Assembly (NCBI RefSeq): GCF_013114835.1
Contig: NZ_JAAVLW010000005.1
Coordinates: 124,001 to 188,000, forward strand
DNA: 64,000 bases
Reading direction: 5' to 3'
Origin: Bradyrhizobium archetypum
GTDB taxonomy: Bacteria > Pseudomonadota > Alphaproteobacteria > Rhizobiales > Xanthobacteraceae
The notes under the pieces were generated by a model. It was not told the DNA's origin. It worked only from the letters and a program-made list of their open reading frames with translations, and made no database searches. The position numbers were made by a program, and so were the translations under genes. Numbering within the stretch: position 1 is the stretch's first letter; each line of letters starts with the position of its first letter. Below are positions 52,613 to 60,996 of the stretch, in pieces.

Positions 52613-53758
52613 ATGAAAATCAACGCCACCCTGCCCGACAAAGGACGTGACCTCCGGCTCGACCTGTTCCGCGGGGTCGCGAACTGGGCGATCTATCTGG
52701 ATCACATCCCCGACAACGTCGTGAACTGGATCACCACCCGCAATTACGGGTTTAGCGACGCGGCCGACCTCTTCGTTTTCATTTCCGGCTATACCGCCTC
52801 TTTCGTCTATGCCCGGATGATGCTGGAACGCGGCTTCATCGTCGGCGCCACGCGGCTGACCAAGCGAGTCTGGCAGCTCTATGTCGCCCACATCATCCTG
52901 TTCGTGATCTATATCGCCTCGATCAGCTATCTGGCGCTGCGCTTCGGCGATTCCGAGCTGGTCAACGATTTCAACGTGGTCGGCCTGATCGACAACGCGA
53001 CCGAAACGCTCCGGCAGGGATTGTTCCTGAAGTTCAAGCCGGTCAATCTCGACGTGTTGCCGCTCTACATCGTGCTGATGGGGCTGTTCCCGCCGGTGCT
53101 GTGGATCATGCTGCGCCAGCCCAACTGGACCATGCTGGCCGCCATCGTGCTGTGGCTGGTATCGCGACAGACTGGCTGGAACCTGCCCGCCTACCCGGTC
53201 GGCACCTGGTACTTCAATCCGTTCTGCTGGCAGGTGCTGTTCGTGTTCGGCGCGTGGTGTGCGCTTGGCGGCGCCCGCAACAACATGGCGATCATCAACG
53301 CGCCGGTCACGCTCTATCTATGCATCGGCTATCTGATCTTTTCCCTCATCATGACGATGGCCGGCCGCTTCCCGGCGTTCGGCGACATGTTCCCACAGTG
53401 GCTGTTTTCGACCTTCAATCCGAACGACAAGACCAACCTCGCGCCCTACCGCTTCCTGCATTTCGTGGCGATCGTGATCCTGATCATCCGCTTCGTGCCG
53501 AAGGAATGGCCCGGACTGGAATGGAGGATCTTCGATCCGCTTGTCGTTTGCGGCCAGCAATCGCTCGCCGTGTTCTGCGTCGGCGTGTTCCTGTCGTTCG
53601 TCGGGCATTTCGAACTGTCGATGAGCTCGGGCTCACTGTTCGCGCAGATCTTCGTCAGCGTGACCGGCATCGCGATCATGACGATTGTCGCCTATTACAT
53701 CTCCTGGTCGAAGCGGCAGGATAAGCCGCTCAAGCCGACGGCGCCAAAGGCCGCCTGA
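52613..53758 (+). CDS. OpgC-like membrane acyltransferase
   Basis: 381-residue inner-membrane protein with about ten helices and the OpgC opening RDLRLDLFRGVANWAIYLDH and RNYGFSDAADLFVFISGYTA (conserved R-x-D and D-H pairs). OpgC adds succinyl groups to osmoregulated periplasmic glucans; other members acylate exopolysaccharides. A mature length of about 380 and a basic C-terminal tail (WSKRQDKPLKPTAPKAA) are normal. It has its own divergent promoter region with the NDUFS4-like gene and is convergent with the carbamoyltransferase gene. Confidence 0.85.
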   Translation: MKINATLPDKGRDLRLDLFRGVANWAIYLDHIPDNVVNWITTRNYGFSDAADLFVFISGYTASFVYARMMLERGFIVGATRLTKRVWQLYVAHIILFVIYIASISYLALRFGDSELVNDFNVVGLIDNATETLRQGLFLKFKPVNLDVLPLYIVLMGLFPPVLWIMLRQPNWTMLAAIVLWLVSRQTGWNLPAYPVGTWYFNPFCWQVLFVFGAWCALGGARNNMAIINAPVTLYLCIGYLIFSLIMTMAGRFPAFGDMFPQWLFSTFNPNDKTNLAPYRFLHFVAIVILIIRFVPKEWPGLEWRIFDPLVVCGQQSLAVFCVGVFLSFVGHFELSMSSGSLFAQIFVSVTGIAIMTIVAYYISWSKRQDKPLKPTAPKAA

Positions 53759-53782
53759 GCGACTTCCGGCTCCACCGCGGCG

Positions 53783-53798
53783 GCCGGCTCATGCCGGC
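53783..53798. terminator. Hairpin between opgC-like and carbamoyltransferase genes
   Basis: GCCGGC tcat GCCGGC forms a 6-bp stem that covers the stop of the minus-strand carbamoyltransferase gene, 25 bases past the opposing stop. It is GC-rich and has no T-run. Confidence 0.3.
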
Positions 53799-55603
53799 TG
53801 CGCGGTCGAGGCCACGAGCGTCCGCACGTCGGCGTAGACGTTGAGCACCGGCGCGACCACCTTGTGCATCGTATTTTTCGAGACGATCGTATCGTGCATG
53901 ACCAGGTGATCGACGCCGGTGGTCAGAAAACAGTTCAGGGCGTCCTGCGGCGTTTCCACGATGGGTTCGCCCTTGATGTTGAACGAGGTGTTGATCAGCA
54001 CGGGAACGCCGGTCAGGGCCTCGAACTCCTTGAGCAGGCGATACAGCATCGGATTGGTCGTTTCGCGCACGGTCTGGACACGCGCAGTGCCGTCCACGTG
54101 CACGATCGCCGGAATCCTCTCCCGCCATTCGGGGCGCACCGGCTTGGCGATCAGCATGAAGGGCGAGTCCTCCTCACCTTCGAAGATTTCCTTCATCCGC
54201 TCGGCAAGCACGATCGGCGCGAAGGGGCGGAACGCCTGCCGGTGCTTCACGCGGCTGTTGAGGATGTCCTTCATTTCGCCCTTGCGCGGATCGGCCAGCA
54301 GGCTGCGGTTGCCGAGCGCACGCGGCCCGAATTCCGAACGGTCCTGAAACCAGCCGATCACCTTTTGGCCGGCGAGTAGCTTTGCAGTGTCGCGGCAGAC
54401 ATTCTCGCTCCTGACCGCCTCGACCTGGATCCGCACCAGAAATTTCTGCAATTCCTTGGCGACGTCCTGATCGCTGTAGCGCCGGCCGACATAGGCATGA
54501 TCCATGACGAAGCCGCGGCGCTGCTTGAGGATTTCGAGCCAGCCGTAATAGGCGCAGCCGATTGCAATCCCATCATCGCCGGCCGCAGGCTGAATCCAGA
54601 CGTTGTCGAATCCGGCCTCGCGTGCCACCCGGCCGTTCGCCACGCAATTGAGCGCGACGCCGCCGGCCATGCAAAGGTTCTTCGCGCCGGTGGTCTCGCG
54701 CAACCAGCGGGCGCGGGCGAGCAGCACGTTTTCGGTATCGTCCTGCGTCCGCCAGGCCAGGTCTTCCCAGTGCCGCATCGCAGGGCTCTTTTCCCAATTG
54801 CCGGCGGCGTCAAAGATGTAAGGCTGCTTGAAGTCGGTGGCGTTCCAGTGCGGCACGTGCAGTTTGCCGTCGTGCAGTTCGAGCAGATGCTTGACCTGTT
54901 CGCGGCGTCCGTAAGGCGCCAATCCCATCAGCTCGCCGCACTTGTTCCAGTCGCCGAAGATGTAGGTCGAGGCACGGCTGTAGAGCGCGCCAAGTCCCGG
55001 CATGGTGTAGAACTCGTCGCTGAGAAAACCGCGGTCGGGCTCCATCCAGACCTTTTTCAGGCATTCCAGCGTCTTGCCGTTGAATTTGTAGTAACTCTCC
55101 GATTCGCGTGCGAGCGGCGTTGCCGTATCGCTGGCGGGAAAGGATTCCATCACGTCAGACCGGTAGCTGCCGACACCATCGACGATCATCACCACGCCAT
55201 CGTCGAACGGCGATACGGCGAAGGCGCTATAGGCGTGCGCCAGGTGATGGGAGATCGTCACCACCTTGTCCGAATGGTTCAGATAAAGCGGGTGCTTGGC
55301 GGCATCGGCCCGCTCGAATTCCGGCAGGAAGCCGGGCGCGTCGAAATAGACCAGCCGGTCCTCCATCTCCGGGACCGGCAGGATGTAGCAATTGCGCACC
55401 ACCAGATCGACGTCATCGAGCGTGATGCCTTCGGCTTCGAGGCAATAGTCGATCACTTCCTTGTAAAAGCCCGAGGCGTGCTTGGCCCGGGTGATCCGCT
55501 CCTTGGCGATCGCAAAGGCGATGGCGCCGTCGCGCAACAGGCAGGCGCTCACATCGTGGTCATAGGTGTTCAGGCCAAGGACATAAGTGTGTTTTTTGGA
55601 CAT
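53789..55603 (-). CDS. NodU/CmcH-type carbamoyltransferase
   Basis: 604-residue O-carbamoyltransferase. The N-terminal Kae1-like domain that makes carbamoyl-adenylate includes YVLGLNTYDHDVSACLLRDG, ISHHLAHAYSAFAVSPFDDG, VMIVDGVGSYRSD and CMAGGVALNCVANGR. The C-terminal domain includes FQDRSEFGPRALGNRSLLAD and PVLINTSFNIKGEPIVETPQ. Relatives carbamoylate Nod factors (NodU), antibiotics (CmcH, NovN) or surface sugars. No nod or biosynthetic cluster is present here, so a cell-surface glycan is the more likely acceptor. The next gene (convergent) is an OpgC-type acyltransferase. Confidence 0.92.
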   Translation of the reverse strand: MSKKHTYVLGLNTYDHDVSACLLRDGAIAFAIAKERITRAKHASGFYKEVIDYCLEAEGITLDDVDLVVRNCYILPVPEMEDRLVYFDAPGFLPEFERADAAKHPLYLNHSDKVVTISHHLAHAYSAFAVSPFDDGVVMIVDGVGSYRSDVMESFPASDTATPLARESESYYKFNGKTLECLKKVWMEPDRGFLSDEFYTMPGLGALYSRASTYIFGDWNKCGELMGLAPYGRREQVKHLLELHDGKLHVPHWNATDFKQPYIFDAAGNWEKSPAMRHWEDLAWRTQDDTENVLLARARWLRETTGAKNLCMAGGVALNCVANGRVAREAGFDNVWIQPAAGDDGIAIGCAYYGWLEILKQRRGFVMDHAYVGRRYSDQDVAKELQKFLVRIQVEAVRSENVCRDTAKLLAGQKVIGWFQDRSEFGPRALGNRSLLADPRKGEMKDILNSRVKHRQAFRPFAPIVLAERMKEIFEGEEDSPFMLIAKPVRPEWRERIPAIVHVDGTARVQTVRETTNPMLYRLLKEFEALTGVPVLINTSFNIKGEPIVETPQDALNCFLTTGVDHLVMHDTIVSKNTMHKVVAPVLNVYADVRTLVASTAQPA

Positions 55604-55940
55604 GGGTACTCGTCAGGAGAGGATCATCTTGCGCTGAGAAAATGGAGATCGTGTCGACATCAAGTTGTTGGCATGGCCCTGTGAATTTTTTTCAGTCGAA
55701 GTTCTGCAGCGCACAATCTTTGGTATTCATCCAGCGTTCAGAAAGATGAACAGCACTGCGGGAATCCGCAGCAGAACCGGCCGTAACTTGACCTTATCCC
55801 GCCTTCTCAATAGAGTCCCCAGCGCCCGCAAGAACCTTAGTGAAAATATCGTCTTAGCGCACCTGAACCGATGGCTTTCTCAAGCGTCTGAGTGAGATAG
55901 TGCCGAAGTCCAGATGCTTGGAAGTGACCGGGAGATTCGA
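55604..55940. other. Divergent intergenic region between carbamoyltransferase and Gly-rich protein genes
   Basis: 337 bases. TTGACC at about 55787-55792 could be a -35 for the + strand, but no clean -10 follows at the right distance. The 76-residue frame at 55665-55895 lacks any domain or ribosome site and was not called. Nothing else was recognised. Confidence 0.4.
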
Positions 55941-56219
55941 ATGGCTAAACGCTACAACATCCTGACCCGCTGCCTTGCAGCGTTGGCTCTCTTCTTCGTG
56001 TACATCGCCAGCACCTCTGCCATTCTGGTGGGTGCGACGACCTCGTCAGCCCAAGCCCAATGGCGAGGAAGAGGCTATTATGGTCGCGGTTATGGTCGTG
56101 GTTATGGCAGAGGCTGGGGTCGCGGTCGCGGCTATGGCTTCTATGGTGGCCCCGTCGTCGTGCGTCCGGGTCCGCGCTGCTGGTGGAACCCCTACGGCGT
56201 CCGAGTCTGCAGGTGGTGA
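55941..56219 (+). CDS. Exported Gly/Tyr/Arg-rich repeat protein
   Basis: 92 residues. A signal segment (about residues 1-40, ending near AQA-Q) is followed by seven G-R-G/G-Y-G units (WRGRGYYGRGYGRGYGRGWG) and a short C-terminal domain with two cysteines (RPGPRCWWNPYGVRVCRW). The ATG at 55941 has GGGAG six bases upstream; a start at 55914 would add nine residues. Such proteins are common, unstudied envelope proteins in Bradyrhizobium. The gene has a strong terminator 41 bases after its stop, so it is a single-gene unit. Confidence 0.8.
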   Translation: MAKRYNILTRCLAALALFFVYIASTSAILVGATTSSAQAQWRGRGYYGRGYGRGYGRGWGRGRGYGFYGGPVVVRPGPRCWWNPYGVRVCRW

Positions 56220-56260
56220 TATAGCCGATCGTCGTCGCGTCCGACGTGATGGTGAGAATC

Positions 56261-56290
56261 AGGCGTGCCGATCGGCGCGCCTTTTTCTTT
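56261..56290 (+). terminator. Rho-independent terminator
   Basis: AGGCGTGCCG atCGGCGCGCCT forms a near-perfect stem (one G-T pair) centred on the loop GATC and runs straight into TTTTTCTTTT. This is the best intrinsic terminator in the window and ends the Gly-rich protein transcript. Confidence 0.85.
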
Positions 56291-56333
56291 TGGTTGATTG
56301 CTCCACGCGCAAGGAGCGCCAATCGCGCCCGGC

Positions 56334-57431
56334 TTAGGTTGCCAGCCGCGGCATCAGCTTGAGCGCATTGCCGCGTTCGATCGCTGCGACCTGTTCTTCC
56401 GTGAACACACCCGCCTCGCGCAGCCCTTTCACATGATCGATGCCGGTCCGGTACGGAAAATCCGTTCCGAACACGATTTGCGACGGCGGGATGATTGCCG
56501 CCAGCGCCGACATCGCGCCGCGGTTGGAGGTCTGCGCGGTGTCGTAGAAGAAGCGCTTGAGCTCTGCGAGAGTGCCCTCGGGCACCATCTCCTTGGCCTT
56601 CGGCACTAGCAACGGATGGCGCGCGAAGCGCTCGATCAGGAACGGCATCGTGCCGCCCGCGTGCGAGAAGATCCAGCGGATGTCGGGAAACCGCCGTGCA
56701 TTGCCGGAGAAGATGATGTCGGCGATGGTGCGCGTCGTGTCGGTGCCGAACTCGATCATGACGGGCGGCTGCGTCGGCACCAGGTTCTCGCAGCAATTCG
56801 CCGCAGTCGGATGGGTGTAGACCAGCACCTTTCGCCGGTTCAGCTCCTCCATGACGGGCAGGAACAGCGGGTCCCCGAGCCATTTGTCGCGATAGCTCGT
56901 CATCAAGGCGATGCCGTCGGCCTTGAGGGTGTCGAGCGCATAGGTCAGTTCGCGCAGACTGCCTTCTATATCGGTGAGCGGCAGCATGGCGAAATTGCCA
57001 AAGCGTCCGGGATAATCCGCAACCAGCTTCGCGGCATACTCGTTCGCCTCGCGGCAGAGCCTTCGCGCCGGATCGCCCTTCGTGAAGTTGACGGCGGGCG
57101 TGGTGACTGAGAGCATCGAGGTAGCGATGCCGGCCTTGTCCATGTCTGCGATCGATTTCTCGATGGTCCAGTTCTTCATCAAGGGATCGCCGAAGCCGGC
57201 CTCGTTGGACGCGGTCACGTAGCTCGGCGGCGACAGATGATGGTGGACGTCGATCCGGAACGGTTTTGCCTCGGCGCCTTGCGCCTCGGCCCGGTCGCGC
57301 CCGATGGCCGCAGTCAGCGCCAAAGCGCCAGCGCCGAGCAAGAAGCCGCGCCGGCTAGGCCTGGAGCGCGGCGAAATTGATGGACCGCAGCAGAAGCATC
57401 CCCGCAACTGCGGCGCGCGCATATACGTCAT
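56334..57431 (-). CDS. Amidohydrolase (ACMSD-like) with Tat export signal
   Basis: 365-residue amidohydrolase-2 family protein. A twin-arginine signal (SRPSRRGFLLGAGALALTAA, RR at 27-28) precedes the metal motif RIDVHHHLSPP (D61, H63, H65). Further ligands are in VLVYTHPTAANC, WIFSHAGGTMPFLIERFARH and IVFGTDFPYRTG. The family includes ACMS decarboxylase and resorcylate-type decarboxylases, normally cytoplasmic; an exported copy acts outside the membrane. The start at 57431 follows GGAGG; the frame is open to 57491. It lies 40 bases after the cyclase gene in a three-gene unit with the FAH hydrolase. Confidence 0.86.
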   Translation of the reverse strand: MTYMRAPQLRGCFCCGPSISPRSRPSRRGFLLGAGALALTAAIGRDRAEAQGAEAKPFRIDVHHHLSPPSYVTASNEAGFGDPLMKNWTIEKSIADMDKAGIATSMLSVTTPAVNFTKGDPARRLCREANEYAAKLVADYPGRFGNFAMLPLTDIEGSLRELTYALDTLKADGIALMTSYRDKWLGDPLFLPVMEELNRRKVLVYTHPTAANCCENLVPTQPPVMIEFGTDTTRTIADIIFSGNARRFPDIRWIFSHAGGTMPFLIERFARHPLLVPKAKEMVPEGTLAELKRFFYDTAQTSNRGAMSALAAIIPPSQIVFGTDFPYRTGIDHVKGLREAGVFTEEQVAAIERGNALKLMPRLAT

Positions 57432-57471
57432 TCGTGCCTCCCCCTTTTTTGTCTGTTGTCGCGTGCAGCCT

Positions 57472-58248
57472 TCATCCGTCGAGAATAGCAACCGCCCGGG
57501 TCCAGCCGGCGGATGCGCGCTCGATCTTCACCGGGAAGCACGACACCATGAAGCCGATCGACGGCAGTTGCTCGAGGTTGTGCAGCTTCTCGAGATGGCA
57601 GTAGCCGATGTGGCGGCCGGCCTTGTGGCCTTCCCAGATCAGGCTGGCATCCTTGGTCTCGGCATATTTCTTTGCCGTGTAGACGAACGGCGCGTCCCAG
57701 CTCCAGCCGTCGGTGCCGGTCAGTCGCACGCCGCGCTCCAGGAGATACATCGTCGCCTCATAGCCCATGCCGCAGCCGGACGTAACGTAGTCGAGCCTTC
57801 CATATTTGGCGCCGGCACTGGTGTTGACCACCACGATCTCGAGCGGCGACAGCGTGTGACCGATGCGCTTCAATTCCGCCTCGACATCCCTGGCGGTGGC
57901 GACATAGCCGTCCGGAAGGTGCCGGAAGTCGAGTTTCACGCCCGGCTGAAAACACCATTCCAGCGGAACTTCGTCGATCGTCCATGAACGCTCGCCGCGA
58001 TTCATGGTGGGGTGGAAGTGCCAGGGCGCATCCAGATGCGTGCCGTTGTGGGTGGAGAGCGATACCTGCTCCACCGCCCAGCCTTGCCCATCCGGCAGAT
58101 CTTCGGCCTTCAGCCCCTCGAAGAACTGCAGCATCCGCGGCAGACCCTGCTGGTGATCGATGTACTGGATGGTCGGGTGATTGCCGGGCGGATCGGCCGG
58201 CACGTCGTTTTGCAGGGGAACAGAAATATCGATCAGCTTGCGCGCCAT
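57472..58248 (-). CDS. Cyclase-family metal hydrolase (kynurenine formamidase-like)
   Basis: 258-residue metal-dependent hydrolase of the cyclase/KynB family. The signature STHNGTHLDAPWHFHP places metal residues H67, H71, D73 and H77. VVNTSAGAKYGRLDYVTSGC and LTGTDGWSWDAPFVYTAKKY form the active-site rim. Members hydrolyse N-formylkynurenine, isatin or other cyclic amides and lactones. Lying between an FAH-family hydrolase and an exported amidohydrolase, it probably opens a ring or lactone in an unknown pathway. Spacing is 41 bases from FAH and 40 from the amidohydrolase. Confidence 0.88.
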   Translation of the reverse strand: MARKLIDISVPLQNDVPADPPGNHPTIQYIDHQQGLPRMLQFFEGLKAEDLPDGQGWAVEQVSLSTHNGTHLDAPWHFHPTMNRGERSWTIDEVPLEWCFQPGVKLDFRHLPDGYVATARDVEAELKRIGHTLSPLEIVVVNTSAGAKYGRLDYVTSGCGMGYEATMYLLERGVRLTGTDGWSWDAPFVYTAKKYAETKDASLIWEGHKAGRHIGYCHLEKLHNLEQLPSIGFMVSCFPVKIERASAGWTRAVAILDG

Positions 58249-58289
58249 GGCGTTTCCTCGCTTGTGTTCTTCTTGGTGTAGGCCGGATC

Positions 58290-59273
58290 TTATTGCCGCT
58301 CGACCCGGTTCTTCAAAATGCCGATCTTTTCGACCTCGAGTTCGATCGTGTCGCCGTGCTCGAGATACCAGCCGAGTTCGAGGCCGCAGCCATTGCCGAC
58401 GGTGCCGGAACCGATGAACTCGCCGGGCATCAGTGTCTCGTCTTGGCTGACATGGGCGATGATCTCCTCGAACGAGAATAGCATGCCCTCGCTTACTCCT
58501 TGCGAGCGCATCTCGCCGTTGACGCGCGCTTCCATCTTCAATTTATAGGGGTCGCCAATCTCGTCGGGCGTAACGATCCAGGGCCCCATAACGTTGCCGC
58601 CATCAAAGCTCTTGCCTTTCGCCGGGCCGAGCCGCCCTTCCATCTCAAGTCGCTGGGCATCGCGCGCGGAAAAATCGTTGAAGATCGTATAGCCGAAGAT
58701 GTGATCCTTGGCCTTGGCGGCGGAGATGTTGGCGCCCTTGTTCCTGGTGATGATGCCGAATTCCAGCTCGTAGTCCATCACCTGGCTGTAACGCGGCCAT
58801 TTGACGGTCGTGTTGGTGCCGCGCACGCTGAAGCGGTTGGTGATGTAGTAGATCGGCTGCCTGCGATAGACCTCCGGCAACTCACCGAGCGGCTCGGCCT
58901 CGATCCGCTCCAGCTCTGCCATGTCGCCCTTGGCGCGCGCGGCAAGCTTGAGCTGCCCGCGCGGGGCCTGCAGGATGTGCAGCGGGAACGACATGCCGTC
59001 CCGCATCTGTCGTGGTTCCGGAACGGGAGCGAGAATTTCCGCGCTCTCGGTCTTGATCGACAAGCCCTCGTCCTTGCCCTGCTTGTCGAACAGTCTTGCC
59101 GCTTGTTCGAGCGCGGCGTCGCCGGCATCGATCAAGGCCAGCATCGATGCGAAGGCCGGATCGGCGCTGCCGCCGCGGCTGGCGGCGGCTGCGAGATCGA
59201 ACAGGAGCGTATCGCCCCCATGCACGATTCCGATCTTTTCCTGTCCGCCGGATTTGAATGTCGCGAGTTTCAC
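58290..59273 (-). CDS. Fumarylacetoacetate hydrolase family protein
   Basis: 327-residue FAH-fold hydrolase or decarboxylase. The acidic metal ligands are in MDYELEFGIITRNKGAN (E169, E171) and FNDFSARDAQ (D200). The C-terminal FIGSGTVGNGCGLELGWYLE and DTIELEVEKIGILKNRV are typical. The start is GTG at 59273 (MKLATFKSGG) with AAGGGG eight bases before it; the very long open frame extending to 60944 runs antisense through the next gene and is false upstream of this point. It is first of the three minus-strand catabolic genes, divergent from the ABC transporter. Confidence 0.9.
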   Translation of the reverse strand: MKLATFKSGGQEKIGIVHGGDTLLFDLAAAASRGGSADPAFASMLALIDAGDAALEQAARLFDKQGKDEGLSIKTESAEILAPVPEPRQMRDGMSFPLHILQAPRGQLKLAARAKGDMAELERIEAEPLGELPEVYRRQPIYYITNRFSVRGTNTTVKWPRYSQVMDYELEFGIITRNKGANISAAKAKDHIFGYTIFNDFSARDAQRLEMEGRLGPAKGKSFDGGNVMGPWIVTPDEIGDPYKLKMEARVNGEMRSQGVSEGMLFSFEEIIAHVSQDETLMPGEFIGSGTVGNGCGLELGWYLEHGDTIELEVEKIGILKNRVERQ

Positions 59274-59360
59274 TGATGCACCCCTTGTGTTCTTTCGAAA
59301 TATATGATCAAAAAAAATATCGATAAACAAGACAGAAAAATGTGTCGTAGGGAGAACACC

Positions 59361-60284
59361 GTGAAAAAGGTCCTTGCCGCCTTTGCGGTCAGCGTAGCGC
59401 TGACCGGCACCGCCCTTGCGCAACCCAAGATCCAGGTCGGCTGCACGGCGACCTCGGACTGTGCCTCCGCAATGGTGGCGATCGATGAAGGCATCTTCAA
59501 AAAGCACGGGCTTGAGGTCGAGATGACGCCGATCGCGATCAACTCGAACATTCCGGCCGCGATCCTGTCGAACTCGATCCAGGTTGGCGGGCCGACCTCG
59601 ACCGTGTTCCTGCAGGCGGTCGATGGTGGGCTCGATCTCGTCGCGATTGCTGGCGCAACCGTCATGAGTCCGGTGTCGAACGGCAACATCACCGCCTTCG
59701 TCCGCAATGGCATCACGATCAAGGAGCCGAAGGATTTCATCGGCAAGAAAGTCGGCGCGCCCGGCCTCAACGCCTTTCTGCACGTGCTGTTCGTGAAATG
59801 GCTGGTAGAGAAGGGTGTCGATCCCAAGGGCGTCAATTTCGTCGAGGTCACCTTCCCGACCATGGCCGATATCATCAAGTCCGGCGGCGTCGATGCCGTG
59901 CTGACGGCCGAGCCGTTCGTGACCCGCATGACCAATGCCGGCCTTGGCTCGGTCGGCGCGCGCTATGCAGTCGAATTGGCGCGAACCGATCCGATCATCT
60001 TCTACGCCGCGTCGCGCGAATGGGCGGAAAAGAACGCCGCTGCAGTCAAGAAATTCCGCGATGCGCTCGCCGAATCCGCAGTCATCGTCAACAATGACCG
60101 CGAAAAGGCCTCGAACTCGATTGCCAAGTTCACCAAGCAGCCGATCGAACTGGTCAAGGCGACGCCCCCGAACCGCTCCGAACCGGCGCTCAAGCCCGAG
60201 CAGCTTGCCTGGTGGATCGAGGTGATGTCGTCGCAGAAGATGCTGCAATCCAAGCTCGACACCTCGAAACTCGTTTTGAAATAA
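59361..60284 (+). CDS. ABC transporter substrate-binding protein (NMT1/SsuA-like)
   Basis: 307-residue periplasmic receptor with a signal peptide (MKKVLAAFAVSVALTGTALA, cleavage ALA-Q). The NMT1/THI5-type domain includes MVAIDEGIFKKHGLEVEMTP and NSIQVGGPTSTVFLQAVDGG. Relatives bind sulfonates, nitrate, pyrimidines or aromatic acids. The GTG at 59361 has GGGAG eight bases upstream; a start at 59304 would place 19 charged residues before the signal. The 87-base gap to FAH holds both promoters. It is nine bases before the embedded GntR gene. Confidence 0.9.
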   Translation: MKKVLAAFAVSVALTGTALAQPKIQVGCTATSDCASAMVAIDEGIFKKHGLEVEMTPIAINSNIPAAILSNSIQVGGPTSTVFLQAVDGGLDLVAIAGATVMSPVSNGNITAFVRNGITIKEPKDFIGKKVGAPGLNAFLHVLFVKWLVEKGVDPKGVNFVEVTFPTMADIIKSGGVDAVLTAEPFVTRMTNAGLGSVGARYAVELARTDPIIFYAASREWAEKNAAAVKKFRDALAESAVIVNNDREKASNSIAKFTKQPIELVKATPPNRSEPALKPEQLAWWIEVMSSQKMLQSKLDTSKLVLK

Positions 60285-60293
60285 CGGATTGCG

Positions 60294-60992
60294 ATGCCAG
60301 CCTCCGAGCGTCAACCAAACCGACCGGCACCTGAGGCCGCCACGCTGAGCGAGCGCGCGGCCATGCTGGTCGAACAGGATATCCTGGCCGGTCACCTGGC
60401 GCCGGGATCGCGGCTCGGCATCGTCGACCTCGTGCAGCGATATGAGATCGGCGCGACGCCCCTGCGCGAAGGGCTGTCTCGGCTGATGTCGCGGGGACTG
60501 ATCGTGGGCATCGGACAGCGCGGCTTTCGCGTCGCTGACATCAGCCGCGACGATCTGCTCGACATCACCACGATGCGCACCGCGGTCGAGGTCGAGGCCA
60601 TCAGGCTCGCGATCACCCATGGCGATGACGCCTGGGAGGCCGGCATCGTCAGCGCGCTGCACCAGATGCGCCGCCATATCGAGCGCACCGGCGATGAATT
60701 CCGCGAAGGCGCCGAGGATTTCGACCGGCTGCACAAGGGCTTTCATACCGCGCTGTTGGCGGCCTGCGGCTCGAAACGTCTGCTCGCAGCCCATTCCGAT
60801 CTCTACGACCAAGCCTATCGCTACCGGCGCGTGATGATGCGCTCCTTTGACAGCGGCAAGAAATTCGTCCGCGCCCATCAGTTGCTCGCCGACCGCGTGA
60901 TCGCGCGGGACATTCAGGGAGCGCAAGCGATGCTGACGGCGCATCTGCGCTCGACCATGGACTTCGTCTATCCCTCAGGCAACGAGAGCTGA
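60294..60992 (+). CDS. GntR-family (FCD) regulator inside the ABC operon
   Basis: 232-residue FadR-type regulator. The winged helix includes RLGIVDLVQRYEIGATPLRE and the FCD domain HKGFHTALLAACGSKRLLAA with metal-site histidines. It lies between the binding-protein gene and the ATPase gene with gaps of nine and four bases, so it is co-transcribed with the transporter and would be under its own control. It is the natural candidate to regulate the divergent amidohydrolase-cyclase-FAH unit as well. Confidence 0.88.
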   Translation: MPASERQPNRPAPEAATLSERAAMLVEQDILAGHLAPGSRLGIVDLVQRYEIGATPLREGLSRLMSRGLIVGIGQRGFRVADISRDDLLDITTMRTAVEVEAIRLAITHGDDAWEAGIVSALHQMRRHIERTGDEFREGAEDFDRLHKGFHTALLAACGSKRLLAAHSDLYDQAYRYRRVMMRSFDSGKKFVRAHQLLADRVIARDIQGAQAMLTAHLRSTMDFVYPSGNES

Positions 60993-60996
60993 CATC

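Noticed and set aside
53789-55603. NodU of a nodulation cluster
   Set aside because: No nod genes or nod box nearby; the family also includes antibiotic and surface-sugar carbamoyltransferases.
56064-56140. Short tandem repeats in the Gly-rich gene as a CRISPR or VNTR
   Set aside because: The units are 9-12 bases, in frame, and encode the GYGRG repeats; no spacers.
59274-60944. Minus-strand open frame extending the FAH gene to 884 residues
   Set aside because: Upstream of GTG 59273 it is antisense to the binding-protein and GntR genes, has no family features, and the GTG has a good ribosome site.
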